Source: Gelatoporia subvermispora B (taxonomy: Eukaryota; Basidiomycota; Agaricomycetes; Polyporales; Gelatoporiaceae). Taken from it: DNA of 64,000 nt. Below are positions 11,003-23,203 of this stretch, piece by piece (within the stretch, counting starts at the first letter, position 1; the number at the start of each line of letters is the position of its first letter). Below the pieces are notes generated by a model. That model saw nothing but the letters and a program-made list of their open reading frames with translations. It was not told the origin of the DNA and made no database searches. The stretch is from assembly GCA_000320605.2 (NCBI GenBank), contig KB445791.1:2661057-2725056 (forward strand). The letters are read 5' to 3'. The position numbers were made by a program, and so were the translations under genes.

Positions 11003-13617
11003 CTAGATTTGAGGCACGGCGTGTCCGTCTGCCCGGGGATCTGACCCGGCCGCCCAGACTGTTCTTCCAGAATGATCAACGATCCGCTGGATGACCTGCC
11101 CACGTCCCATCATCGAGCGACCGATTCCAGTGACTTTGCGCGCATCGTGACCCATGTCTATACCCAGTGTCAGTTACGCGTCTGGGCCGGCGGAGTATGA
11201 CGAACCTCGTAGTGTAGCAATGACCTCGTCTGAGATACCCTCCTCGAAATATACCTCGCTGTTAATATCACCCGCTGCACCTGTCCCACCGCTCTCGGTT
11301 TCTGGCGAACCTGCTGAGATGCAGAATCGCGGAGCGTCTAGGGCGGCTTGCGCCGTGAAGCCACGCAGCATGTTAAGTAGAACTTGAACATGCCCTTGCG
11401 GCTAAGAGAATGTTCTAGGTCAATATGTAGCTACAGTTGCCCGAATAGCACATACCTGCATAAATCCACCCATCACACCATAGCTAAGGAAAAGCTCATC
11501 ACCTCGCAAGGCCATGGCCGGGATGATGGTATGATACGGTCGTTTGCCACCCTATGTCTTATTAGCTTGGCATATCGACAGAAAAAAACGATTGAACCTT
11601 GAGCGCATTCGCATGATCAGGGATGAGATAGAAGTTTGACCCGCGGTTCTGGAGCGTGAACCCACATCCCTTCGGAATAGCTGTGAGATTCAAATGAGTT
11701 GTGCGTAGAATAAGCAAGAACGAAGCACAGGATGCCTACCTCCAGTACCAAAGCCTAGAGCAAATCCGACGTCAGGATTAATTCTCGAAGGAGTTGCATG
11801 ATCCACTCGCCTGCGTAGTTGCTTTGAATGTAACTACACGCATTTCCCCATTGATCCACGACTGAAGAAGAGTTGAAACAACTGTTCTTAATCAAATGAG
11901 ACATTCACCGTACCCGAGAAGTATACAGTATCTGAGGAATTGACGGGGTTGCCCTGAGGAGCAACGATAAGTCTTATGTCATATGGACGAGTGTAGGTCA
12001 GAAGGATGCTCACATGCACGACTTTGGGATTGGTTCTCTGGGAATCGAACAGTTGTGCACGTTTGGCCAAGTACTCCTGCAACAGGGTCAGTATAGGACA
12101 ACAAATCCGTATATGTGAATCCCTGACCTTGCTCAGCAGTTCGGCCACTGGTACGTGCTCCACTTCGGGGTCAGTCACATACCACTGACTGTCTACATGG
12201 CATACACTGAGACAATGCGAAGCTACTAAGGACTAGAATCAAAGTCGTACCAGCGAAGGCGAGTCTGGGCAAATGTTCAGTGAGGGACGTTCCAGAAGGA
12301 GAGATTGATGCATACCGTAATGCCTCTACTAGAGCATGCAGATACTCCGTAGAGTTGTGTTCCATCTCGAGTAATGAGCGTATCTTCCCCTGCTCGTACA
12401 TGTTATCGAGAATGCCCAATGCCAAGAGCGCTGTGATCCCCTGGCCATTCGGTGGGCACTACGAGGCTTTTGTCACTACGTAGGACGTATCACTAGTCCA
12501 CACCACGCACCTCGTAGATAGTCACCTCATCGCTGAAAGTGTACTTGATGGGCTCAACGAATGTCGTGCTGTGGTTCGCCAAGTCCTCGAGGGACATGAC
12601 GCCGCCCTTGCTCTGAATGAGCTCGACGATAGCTTCGGCTACTCGTCCCTTGTAGAAACCATCTTTCCCTTCTTCAGCAACAGCCCGGAATGTCTTCGCC
12701 AGATTGGGCAGCTGGATGATCTGCCCCGGCAGCGGTGCCTTGCCGTTCAGAAGCATCTCGTCACCATTCGGCGATGCATTCTTAATCAGCTTCTCAGATC
12801 GCTGCCACTGTTCAGTGCGCCGTCAATGTCAAATTGCGCAGAGCACGTTGAAGACACGTACCGAGAAGGAATTGATCTCCGACACAGGGTATCTGGGGTG
12901 ATGTCAAGATCGAGATGCAACGATAGATGGTCTGGTCACTGACCCTTCCTCTGCCAGGCGAATGGCAGGAGCGAGGACATCAGCAGCCGTGAGCTTGCCG
13001 CTGCCAAAGTGCTCAATAGTGTCCACCCAGGCAGCCGCACAACCTGCATAATCACGATGACGATTAGGATTATCCGCAATATGAGATGAGCCCTGAATTG
13101 TACACACCAGGCACCGTTACGGAGTTCAAGTTTGTAACCGGGATGTTGTGCCCTGTCACTCCTTGAGCACGAACGTAGTCGATGGTCAGATTCGCAGGAG
13201 ATCTTCCTGATCCGTTGAGCGCCTTTACTGTCTTCGTGCTTGCATCGTAGAACAGACAGAAAGCGTCTCTGAGCAACGTGATATGTCGGACACGCCCCGA
13301 GATACATCAGAGTTGTGTGCGTACCCTCCAATCCCGCAGCAACTGGGTTCGGTGACATTCAACGCCGCGGATGTCGCAACCGCAGCATCCGCTAAACACA
13401 CAGAAAGTACATGGATCAGCGCCTGTCTGTTACCCGGACGAATAGACGAAGTCTCACCAGCATTGCCGCCCTTTCTCAGAATCTCCAGCCCAGCTTCAGT
13501 AGCGAGCGGCTGTGAAGAAGATACAACACCCTTCGTGCCAAACACCTGAGATCTTCGGCTTGGGAAGCGCTGGAAGACGATGTCGGGGTGGTTAACCTTG
13601 TCCCAGTCGATCTTCAT
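11003..13617 (-). CDS. Gamma-glutamyltransferase / glutathione hydrolase, YwrD-like
   Basis: N-terminal nucleophile hydrolase acting on gamma-glutamyl compounds such as glutathione. The ATG at 13617 begins [15 protein letters not shown] with no signal peptide or membrane anchor, so a cytosolic enzyme is likely. Conserved pieces: [55 protein letters not shown], the autoprocessing/catalytic threonine in [42 protein letters not shown], and the end [14 protein letters not shown]. These match the YwrD type rather than the membrane-anchored eukaryotic GGT. I count 16 introns; the model requires a 14-nt exon (12251-12264), a 15-nt exon (11740-11754) and one GC-AG intron (11755-11810). No inactivating change seen. 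Confidence 0.93.
11740..11810 (-). other. GC-AG intron (11755-11810) followed by a 15-nt exon (11740-11754)
   Basis: On the minus strand the exon end GCAG is followed by GCGAGT, and the 56-nt intron ends CTCTAG. The next exon, GCTTTGGTACTGGAG, is followed by a GTAGGC donor. The join reads [17 protein letters not shown], the conserved GGT segment. No GT donor nearby keeps this frame. Confidence 0.75.
12251..12264 (-). other. 14-nt microexon of the gamma-glutamyltransferase gene
   Basis: ACTCGCCTTCGCTG (minus strand) sits between a CCCAG acceptor and a GTACGA donor. It joins ...HALVEALR to DSQWYVTDP as ...EALRLAFADSQWY, as in family members. Confidence 0.75.
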
Positions 13618-14859
13618 GTCGGTAGCAGTTGGTTGTCGAGTGACAGATTCAGTTGTTTGTTACCGCAAGCTGCCCTCCCGCGAGGATCCCAGAAGGTTCA
13701 GAGTTGAAGGGGTATGTACCACGAGACTGAATATGACTTCCCCGACGGGACGCGGGCTTCCGGGTGTGCTCCCATGGATGGCCCGGAGACGATAAGTCAG
13801 GAACAGGTGCATGTAATTGAGAGGGTAAAGGATCAGCCCTGACGGGGGGGTTGACGATGCCGTTTGCGCAACTCAAGACTTTAGAGATAACAGACTACGA
13901 TAGCACCAGCCAACATGGGCCGGGGCAAGCCAGCGCGGGTGAGCGCCAGCATCTGCTCTACAGGCCCTCTCTTTGCCACATGGCGATCCGGTTCCCCAGG
14001 CCGATCAGCTCCGTAGCGGCGCTGTCTCCTCAGGCCTTTCCCGCCTCCGCGCTTTCACAGTGAGGGCGTCTTTAACATGCTTCTTCTCGTTTGACTGAAT
14101 GCATGAACCAATGTCGCCGAACTCTGCGTCATCCAGAGACGCATCGACGGTGCACTCCTACCATCCATGAAGCTTCGCTCTCATGTCAACCGCCGTCAGC
14201 AGATCTCAAGTTGGAGAACGTCTCAGGAATACTGACGCGTGTAGGCTCACTGGACGCTGGAATGCTGCAATTGCTCATCGAGTGCCGACTCCGGGGGTCC
14301 AAATCTTCGTACTACCTCCAGAATGTCTGCTTGGTGTCCACACACTACTCTCGCCACACTGCGGCCAACAGTGCCATCTGACACGGTGAGCGCCCTTACA
14401 TTCCCGAGATGATGTGCTTGAAGCAGTCGGCGGCAGTCCACTGTAGACAGATTATCTGACATCGCTGGGAGACTTCTGATCGTATCGGTGCGACAGAAGT
14501 GCCAGACACATGCGCACATCGCGGGTGCTTTCCGAAGAACCACAGTGCGCCGAGAAGGGCGTCCAGAGGCAACTCACCTGCATATTCTCGTGAGTGTGCA
14601 GTAACACCCCCCTCGCGGACTCGTGATGGCACGTACGTACCACGAACAATTCATCAATCATCGGGTACATCGTATGTCTTTTGCAAAACCAGAGCAGACT
14701 GTGTCGCTATGCGCTGAGAAGGCTATTCGCACCGGTTAAATCGAGCACACCGCAAAAATTGCGCTAGAAGGATTGGATGGGAAACTTTCAGCGTCTGGCT
14801 TGGATAGAACCCATAAAACATCGTTTCTCTCCTCTCCGTCATGAACAAGATACACCCTG
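13618..14859. other. Intergenic region between divergent GGT and P450 genes
   Basis: About 1.2 kb with no supported gene. Short open frames on the minus strand at 14247-14670 are frame-broken and unrecognisable; they could be a worn fragment. A TATA-like CCATAAAAC stands at about 14811, some 50 bp before the P450 ATG. Confidence 0.45.
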
Positions 14860-16968
14860 ATGTCCATTTCCACCGCCGACTTGCTTGCTTCTGTTGCAGC
14901 ACTTGCACTGACCATGCTGCTGTTGCGGCGCTGGCGAGGTGTTAGCATTAAGCTACCACTCCCTCCGGGCCCACCTGGCTTACCGCTTATCGGCAACCTC
15001 TTTGACGTTCCGAAGGACTATGCTTGGATCACATATGAAGGATGGTCTCGAGAACATGGTACTTCGGTCATGACTCGTTTGGCTTCCCGGAGTTCTGATC
15101 TTCCGAACAAAGGCTCGGATATGGTTTCTATGAGTGTCCTCGGGAACACTATAATCGTGGTCAATTCCATGGACATCGCGATGGAACTCTTGGAGAAGCG
15201 TTCGTCCACTTATTCTGATAGGTAGATCATAGCACTGTCATATATGTAGCATGACTCATTGGGTCGCATAGACCTCGGATGGTTATGCTCAACGAATTGT
15301 GCGTGATGCATTATTGAACATGGACCCGTCTCAATGTCGCTCGCATTGTAGAGTCGGATTTGGCTGGGGTCTCGCATTCCGACGTTATGATGGTGCGTGG
15401 AGGGATAGCCGGAAGATGTTTCACCAGGAATTCCATCCTGCTGCGGTCAAGAGGTTCAGGCCCACCGAGCTGAACGCCGTCCGACATTTCCTACAAGATT
15501 TGCTGTCGACACCAGATGAATTCCTCGAACACGTCCGGCAGTAAGAAGCCAGTGACACGTTTTGTAAACTCTAATATACCCTCTGGACAGCTTGGCTGGC
15601 GGCATGATAATGATGATTGCGTACGGAATCGAGGTGACGCCGTCCAATGACCCATTTGTGAAGATAGCGGAGGAAGCGGTGCAGTCGATAGCAGCTACCA
15701 CAAACGCGGGGTCATATCTTGTGGATATTGTCCCAGTTCGTAAGTGGATGATCTCGAACTCGGCGCAGACTATTAAAAAGACGCAGTGAGGTACCTGCCT
15801 AGTTGGTTTCCGGGCGCTGGATTCAAAAAGGAGGCGGCCCAGTGGCGTGTATGGGTTGAAGCTCTCCTGAACCAGCCATTCCAAGTTGTTAAAGACCGTA
15901 TAGTAAGCTCGACTACAACTGCGCACTTTTCCTTGGCAAATTGGCGGTCCACAGTTACGGGAAGGCTCGCCGGAATGCGTCGCAACTTCGCTCATCGATA
16001 CCTTCCAGAAGAGTGCCGAAGATCAAGTTTACACCGAGACAATTATCAAAGAGACTCTGGGGTCGATGTATATCGGTAATTTGTTCTCAAAAGACAGGAT
16101 ACAGTGCCTGACTCTCTATTTGCAGGGGGCGCTGATACGGTATGCGAACAGAGCAGTACTACCCTGCGCAATCTGATCACGCGCAGACTGTCTCCGCGTT
16201 AGGGTCCTTCTTTTTGGCTATGGTCCTGGATCCAGAGATACAGGTGAAGGCACAAAAGGAGCTCGACAGAGTAGTTGGAATGGATCGTCTGCCGGATTTC
16301 TCGGACTACGACTCATTACCATACATCGCGGCTATTGCCAAGGAATCTCTGAGATGGAACCCTGTCGTCCCCTTAGGTAACACAAGTGTCTTTTCGATTG
16401 GCACAAACGTTGAAGTTCGAAATGCAGATGTGCCGCATAGAGCAACTGCCGACGACGTGTATGAGGGATACTTCATTCCCGAAGGGTCGCTTGTGGTCGG
16501 AAACTCATGGTCAGTGTTGAACGGAACTGGCACACCATTGCTCATTGTAATAACTCCAGGGCGATCCTGCACGACAAGAAAATGTACCCAGATCCATTGA
16601 CATACAATCCAGACCGTTTTATGAAGGATGGCAAGCTGAACCCCGACATTCGTGATCCAGCCACCGCGGCATTCGGGTTCGGCAGGAGAATCTGCCCTGG
16701 ACGGTTCATGGCCCAAGAATCGATGTGGATTACCATTGCATCCGTTCTATCGACATTCACCATCAAGAAGGCAGTTGGACCTCCCGGCGAACCAATCACA
16801 CCACCCATTGAATATGATCGTGGCTTCCTGTGGTAAGCAGATCATACATACACTATAAGACTAAGGTTAGTCCTAACCCTTGCATCTAGCTACCCTAAGC
16901 CATTCCCTTGTGACATCGTAGTGCGCTCGAAGGACCATGGGTCGTTGATTCGAGAGGCAGCTTTATGA
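14860..16968 (+). CDS. Cytochrome P450 monooxygenase
   Basis: Membrane-anchored haem-thiolate oxygenase. The N-terminus (MSISTADLLASVAALALTML) is a membrane helix, then a basic stretch and the hinge PLPPGPPGLPLIGN. The I-helix GGADTT, the K-helix ESLRW (ExxR) and the haem loop FGFGRRICPGR with the ligand cysteine are present. I join 12 exons; junction residues such as DIVPV-LRYLPSWFPG and PVVPL-DVPHR fit the family. The last intron removes a break after GFLW, and the protein ends ...IREAAL at 16968. The shape fits the large basidiomycete P450 group annotated as O-methylsterigmatocystin-oxidoreductase-like, but the substrate is unknown and no biosynthetic cluster surrounds it. Confidence 0.93.
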
Positions 16969-17306
16969 AATTCAATTGCGACGTTGTAGACACGATAAAC
17001 AAACACACTGTCACCGATATGAGATTCGTGATGAAGAACCATGCTCCCCAAACAAGGCCATTGAAGGAAGATCTGACTTGACAAGATAAGTGCGAGAGGA
17101 TATCTACCCGAGGAGGCTGGTCGGCGGGAATGACGGGGCGCGTCGGCGGGATCGGGAGTCGGCACTCACGTGAAACTTCCATAAAAAGGAAATGTGAGAC
17201 TCTGTTAGTCAGGCCGCGTCAGGCCTTGCAGCCAGTCAATTGCGTGTAGCAGCGGCCGGAACCGCAGGCAGTCAGTCTTCCCCCCTTCTCTCTTTCCACC
17301 ACATCT
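16969..17306. other. Promoter of the m-AAA protease gene with a TCACGTGA site
   Basis: Non-coding. A perfect 8-bp palindrome TCACGTGA (bHLH/Cbf1-type core) lies at 17166-17173, 134 bp before the ATG at 17307. A CT-rich tract precedes the start. Confidence 0.5.
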
Positions 17307-19851
17307 ATGCTCCCCCGCTCGCTGCGCGCAGCGGCTCTCGCCCGCAATCGAATAGCTCCAATCAGCAGTAGAGCGCGATGGGCACGGACTTACGCCACCC
17401 CGTCAGATCAGCAGCCCCAGCAGGAGCACAAGCCCAGTCAAGATAAGAAGCCGGAGGATGACCGAAATGCCGAGAAGGGAAAGGAGAAGGAGAAAGAGCA
17501 GTCCGCGCAGGAGGCGGATGGGAGCAAGGAGCCGCTGAAGGGGATAGAAGGATTTTTCCAGCGCTATCATCAACAACAGAAGCAGCAAGGGCAAGAGCAG
17601 GAGAATGACGACTCCTCGCGAGACAGGAAGAAAGAGTCGAAGGGGTCGTCACCTCCTCCGGAGGGCCCCGGATTCGGTGGTATACCGATGAACCAAATCG
17701 CGGCTTTCGTCACCACCGCTGCAATCTACTACGCCTTCACGAGTAGCGGCTCGACTTCGTCACGCGAGATTACATGGCAGGAATTCCGCACTGCATTCCT
17801 CGACAAAGGTCTTGTCGATAAGCTCATCGTCGTGAATCGCAGCAAGGTCCGCGTCATCCTGCACTCCAACGCGACAGGCACCATGTACCCATCTTCCCCT
17901 CAAGGCGGCGGCAGCTACTACTTCTCCATCGGTTCTGTAGAGGCATTCGAGCGCAAGCTCGATGAAGCTCAGAAGGAGCTTGGTATCCCCTCTCATGAAC
18001 GGATACCTGTCGCATACCACGAGGAAGTTTCCGCCATGAGCTATCTCCTGAACTTCGCTCCCACCATCGTGTTCGCTGGTTTGCTCTACTGGTTGTCGCG
18101 GAGAGCAGGAGGTGCTTCCAGCTCCTCTGGGGGCATTTTCAGCATAGGCAAGAGCCGAGCGAAGCTCTTCAACAAGGACACCGACGTCAAGGTCAAATTC
18201 AAGGATGTCGCCGGTATGGACGAGGCCAAGCAGGAGATTATGGAGTTTGTCTCTTTCCTCAAGGAACCTGCTCGCTACGAGAAGTTGGGAGCGAAAATTC
18301 CTCGTGGCGCTATTCTCTCAGGACCACCGGGTACCGGCAAGACCCTGCTTGCGAAAGCAACAGCGGGCGAGGCAAACGTACCATTCTTCTCCGTGTCCGG
18401 TTCCGAGTTTGTGGAAATGTTCGTCGGTGTTGGCTCTTCCCGCGTACGCGATCTGTTCGCGTCTGCTAAGAAGAATGCCCCTTCGATCGTCTTCATCGAC
18501 GAGATTGATGCCATCGGCAAAGCTCGTGGCAAGCGCGGCGGTATGGGCGGCAACGACGAGCGGGAGAACACTCTCAATCAGCTTTTGGTCGAGATGGACG
18601 GCTTCAGCACTACGGAGCATGTCGTTGTTCTTGCGGGTACCAATCGGCCGGACGTCCTTGATCCAGCGCTCATGCGACCTGGCCGTTTTGACAGGCACAT
18701 TGCCATCGACAGACCTGATGTCGGTGGACGCAAGGGCATCTTCATGGTGCACCTTGGTCCCCTGCGCCTGTCGAAGGACATGCCGGCGCCTGAGTCGCTT
18801 GCACATAAGCTAGCTGTGCTCACCCCGGGCTTCTCTGGCGCTGACATCGCCAACGTCTGCAACGAGGCGGCCCTGCACGCCGCTCGGAAGAGCCACGAGT
18901 CGGTAGAAGAATCCGACTTCGAGAGTGCAATCGAGCGGGTGATTGTTGGTCTCGAGCGTAAGAGCAGGCTGCTTAGCCCGGAAGAGAAGAAGACGGTTGC
19001 ATATCATGAAGCTGGTCACGCAATCTGCGGTTGGTTCCTTGAACACGCCGACCCTCTTCTCAAGGTCAGCATCATCCCTCGGGGTGTGGGTGCACTTGGT
19101 TACGCTCAGGTACGCTTCGTCACTGTCATATTTGGATCGCATATCTAGACCCCCTCTAGTATCTGCCTCCCGACCGCTACTTGTTGTCCACCCCGCAAAT
19201 GCTGGATCGTATTTGCATGACTCTCGGAGGTCGAGTCTCTGAGGAAATTTTCTTTGGCCCCGAGAACATCACCACTGGCGCGCAAGACGATCTTCAGAAG
19301 ATCACTCAAATCGCGTTCGAGGCAGTCGCCAACTATGGCATGAACGACATCGTTGGTCCCGTAAGCTATGGTGGCGCAAAGGCCACCGATGAACGCTGGA
19401 ACAAGCCATTCAGCGAGAAGACGGCTGAGATGCTCGACCAGGAGGTGCGAAAGATGATTGTGTAAGTTGACCTCTGCTCTGTACATTGTCATAGTTTAGC
19501 TTACTGGCTCGTTAAATAGCACGGCTCACCAACGCACCACGGACCTGCTCACCAAGCACAAGGGCGATGTCGAGATGGTCGCACAAAGATTACTCACCAA
19601 GGAAGTCCTGACACGGTACGTGTATAGTGATCATTTGGGACGAACACTACTCATTTAACCTTCACTCCAGGGAGGACATGATTGAGATGCTCGGGCACCG
19701 ACCGTTTGCCAATCGCAGAGACGATATGGACAAGTGGCTAGACGAGAACAGGAAGCGCGGAGAAAGCAGCGCACCACCGCCCCTTGAGGACCTTGGTCCA
19801 GCGGAAGCACCGGCTCCTGCAGCGACTCGTGTTGACGAGACCAAACTGTAG
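17307..19851 (+). CDS. Mitochondrial m-AAA protease subunit (Yta10/Yta12, Afg3-like)
   Basis: ATP-dependent metalloprotease of the mitochondrial inner membrane that degrades and processes membrane proteins. Four exons (17307-19109, 19160-19461, 19520-19615, 19671-19851) encode 793 residues. A presequence ([18 protein letters not shown]) is followed by a Gln/Glu/Lys-rich stretch. Two membrane segments flank the FtsH extracellular-like domain (near [14 protein letters not shown] and [17 protein letters not shown]). The AAA module has Walker A GPPGTGKT near residue 341, Walker [13 protein letters not shown] and the second region of homology with [10 protein letters not shown]. The zinc site HEAGH is near residue 569. 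Choosing between Yta10 and Yta12 orthology needs a tree. Confidence 0.95.
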
Positions 19852-20105
19852 TACACCTTCTAATATGTATATTGTGACCCAATGCACGGGAAGTTGCGGT
19901 CGAGCAGGATAATGCGACGCGACACTTGTATTGATTGCACTGTATCTAAATAATCTTAGCACGCTTCTCATGCAATTGTAACCGTTTGTAGGACGGAAGA
20001 GATCCGTCATGATTAATGCGTCAATCTGTCGTAAGGTCATCTGCAAGACACTAGCACTCAGCCATCTAACCGTCGATAACGTATCCGACAAAGGTGCCTG
20101 CAATC

Positions 20106-22610
20106 CTAGAGAGAGTATCGGAAGCCACTCCAGTCGTCACCCTTATCCATCCTCGCTGCATTAAGGCTATCGTATCGTCCACTCTTCTCGTTCCCATTCT
20201 CGTTCTCGATGCCATCGATGATTTCGTCCCTTTCACCGGCTTCTCTTCGGGTATTTTCTCGCTTGAGGAGAAAGTAGAACGCTAAAGAGCACAGCCAGCC
20301 AATGGCGATGTACGCGAGAACGATGCCATGGCCAAGACGGTACCAGGGCGCGTCGACCGCACGGTACTGAATCAAGGTGAGTGATATTCGGACTACTTAT
20401 GTCGGACGTGCAACTTACGACATTCGAGGATACTGCGCCGTTGAGGTTACCCCAGCCAATTGCCATACCTAGAGTAGCGCTGCGCTTGTATGACCCCTCT
20501 ACGTTGCTCGAAACCCAAGCTCTAGCGAAAGATGAGTGACAAGAGATATTCGAGAGAGTTGGACAACACGCACACTGAGTTAGCTATTATGACGAGGTCA
20601 ATATCAGGATCCAGAACGTCTCCTGATCGATAATATATGAAACTTACGAATTGTAGGGTAAATGGCACTGGCATAGTCGGTAAGTTCGTTATGCCATATG
20701 AAAGCAAATCAAGGCTTACGAGGCCGCGAGGTAGACGGCAAAGTATGAAAGGGCTGGATTTGTGGAAGCGATCAGGATGATGTACCCAATCAAACCTGCA
20801 GCAGACATAACATTAAGTAGCTAAGACGTGGCACGTGCGGAAAACGCACCAGTTCCGAATAGCACTCTGGAGAGCGAAAAACTTAGCTGTATAACCCAAT
20901 GTGGCATAAGAACATGAACCCACAGGTTGATGTAAGCTCTTCTTCCAATGCGATCTCCCAAGAAGCCAATAACCAAAGTCATGATACATGCCCAGGCATA
21001 CACAGGTACGGACAACAGGTTAGCAGCAGTTGCCTCGAATCCTGGTGGTAGCAGACTTTAGCTACATGAATTCATGTGGACCAGAGTGCATGTATACCTA
21101 GCTAGAAAGTCGTGAGCTAATTCCCGTCTAGTGCAATTGAAATACAAATGCAGCTCACCTGGTTGATGATTGTCGGAGTGAATAGCGAAAACGCAAATAG
21201 TGGCCCATCGCTTCGAAACAGACTTTTCAGCGATTACACGCTCGATGTCCGCATGAAACGTACAAGCCCATATAAATGCCCACTTCGCCTGAAGTCAGCT
21301 TGGACGTGACCGGTGTATGTTCAGCACTTACTCGCGATATAAGTCTTCCAATCGCTGAGACTCTGCCAGACATATTTCATGGTAAATATTTCACCACCAG
21401 CACTGAACTTCAGGTCAGCCTGAAGTCGTCTGATGACCCATACCCCTACAGGCACGATTCCTGTTTAGTGTAAATGCGACAGGTTAGAGTACGACTTACG
21501 CTCCGTCTCATCCAAGAATTTCGCTGTATCGGGGAAGTCTTCTAGAATAAAGAACGATGCAATAGCACAAAGAACGGTGAATAGGCCCTCAAGGATAAAA
21601 ATCCATGCCCAACCAGGCTTGCCGCCGATACCATCCATATTGTGAATTGCTGCGGCAAGCAGACCGCCTGAAGCCAGTAACTTCAGCATGGGGAAGTATA
21701 ATAAGAGGGAATCACATACTAAATGCTCCTGCGATGGTTGCGGATGTGAAGAAGACTGCAACTCTTGTACCGAGCTCGGTTCGCTTGTACCAACTAGATG
21801 AAAATCGTTCGTATCCTGTCCGGGCGAATTTCTATCTTGAAGCTTACCAAGAAAGAAAGAACACGACCCCAGGATACAGGCCGGCCTCTGCGAGACCCAG
21901 CACAACTCGCAGGGCTAATAGATGTATGTCAACTACTTGCCACAAATATTGGATTTCGAATAACGTGCCTACGAGCCCACCGTAACTTGAGATCACCCCA
22001 TGTAGAGTCTGCGGCATAGCATTCAGTGTCATGTTACTTCACACCATGTATAGCATACCATCGCGATTCCCCACACTACCATAATGAACGAGAGCCATTT
22101 TGACGGCCTCAGCTTCTTGAGAGCGATATTACTAGGTGGCTACGTAAATGCGACATGTTGGGGGTCAGACTACAATCGAGAATGATTACAAGATCATACC
22201 TCAAACAGTGCATAAGGGAAGAAGAAGCTGCCACCCACATATCAGTATCAAAGTATAGGATATGCATGAAAGAACTCACCAAGTTAAGGCGACTAGATAC
22301 TGAGTGTCGGTAATATGCAAGTCCTTCGTCATACCATATAGCTAGGCCACAAGATCAACATGTAGGTCTCGCGACATAACACCAATGTGCGTACCTTCGC
22401 ATTTCCGATGTTTCCTCTATCCAGGAAGTTGAGGAGGTAGAGAACAGCTAGCCAAGGAACGACGTGCCAGTCGATCTTGCGCATCAGCTTCCGTTCGTCG
22501 ATACCGGAGGTGTCTACTTCGGGCTTGTAGACATTGTCAGGCTGCACTGAAGCTACCTCTTCATCGGTTTTCAACTTCAGGTCCTTGTGCGACGCTGAGT
22601 CTAGAGACAT
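20106..22610 (-). CDS. MFS permease, anion:cation symporter (Dal5/Tna1-like)
   Basis: Plasma-membrane transporter of organic anions (allantoate, nicotinate and similar). The ATG at 22610 gives MSLDSASHKDLK, a cytosolic tail, then the family signature LLNFLDRGNIGNAK. Later segments include FFFPYALFEPPSNIALK, RVVLGLAEAGLYPGVVFFLS, FSLFTPTIINQLGFEATAANLL, FLGDRIGRRAYINL and GWGNLNGAVSSNVYRA, ending in a charged tail (RRENTRREAGERDE-like). I resolve about 19 exons, including ones of 4, 10 and 20 nt (21098-21101, 20574-20583, 20648-20667). With them every transmembrane block reads through, so the gene is not broken despite looking fragmented. It is followed on the same strand by ureD. Confidence 0.88.
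20574..20583 (-). other. 10-nt microexon of the MFS permease
   Basis: CTAACTCAGT (minus strand) between an ATAATAG acceptor and a GTGCGT donor. It joins ...YPTI-P to N-S-V-AWVSSNVEGSYKR, the conserved order in this permease family. Confidence 0.7.
20648..20667 (-). other. 20-nt exon of the MFS permease
   Basis: TGCCATTTACCCTACAATTC (minus strand), preceded by ATGCCAG and followed by GTAAGT. It supplies the residues AIYPTI between ...YFAVYLAAS and PNSVAW. Confidence 0.7.
21098..21101 (-). other. 4-nt microexon of the MFS permease
   Basis: CTAG (minus strand) lies between introns 21102-21158 (57 nt, GTGAGC...TTCTAG) and 21042-21097 (56 nt, GTATAC...ACCAG). It supplies CTA-G between ...TPTIINQ and the GA of GFEATAANLL. 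Skipping it shifts the frame. Confidence 0.7.
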
Positions 22611-23203
22611 TGTACGTGAACGAATGGGCACAGTCAGACAGGTACGGCATGAGTTGCGTTTATGCGGTGACTCTTATAGATGTTGCCTTTGGACTTTGAT
22701 AGCCATATTCATCACCCGTGGAGTTCTTGGGTGACAGCGATAGCAGGTAGCTGATCATGAGGCCTTGAGGATAGATCTAAGCGATCGCGTGGACTAAAGA
22801 TAACAGGACGCACCTTGATGCATCAGACACCCTTTCGTACACACTTAGATCATAATCGACATACCGCTGTGGTTCCGACGTTCTGCGCAATGCAATGCGC
22901 GCAGTTGCTGACAGCTATCGACTCATTAAATACCTGAAACTTCATACCATAGATCCATTTATCGACCGAAATCCCAATAGAGGATCTGCAACCGCTCGTG
23001 GACGGCACGAATTTGATACGACTGTCTAGTTATGCCTACGACATCGCGATCCGGCGTCCTTCCGTCGTGACAAGCCCACCATCTACAATTCGCAACTTAC
23101 TAAAGAGTGTTGAGCTCAACAGACTAGGAGTTAGAACGGCCTTGGCTTCAAGAAACATGTTCCGCAATACTCCCGGGATCAACACTCGTTGATTCGTACC
23201 GTG
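22611..23203. other. Promoter of the MFS permease and 3' flank of ureD
   Basis: Non-coding. One AGATAAC (GATA-type) motif lies at about 22796-22802. No gene supported. Confidence 0.45.

Noticed and set aside
14247..14670. Possible gene fragment on the minus strand upstream of the P450
   Set aside because: Frames are short, interrupted and resemble no family I know; splicing attempts gave nothing coherent.
20106..22610. MFS gene as a degraded pseudogene
   Set aside because: All breaks are explained by introns and microexons with consensus borders, and all transmembrane blocks are conserved.
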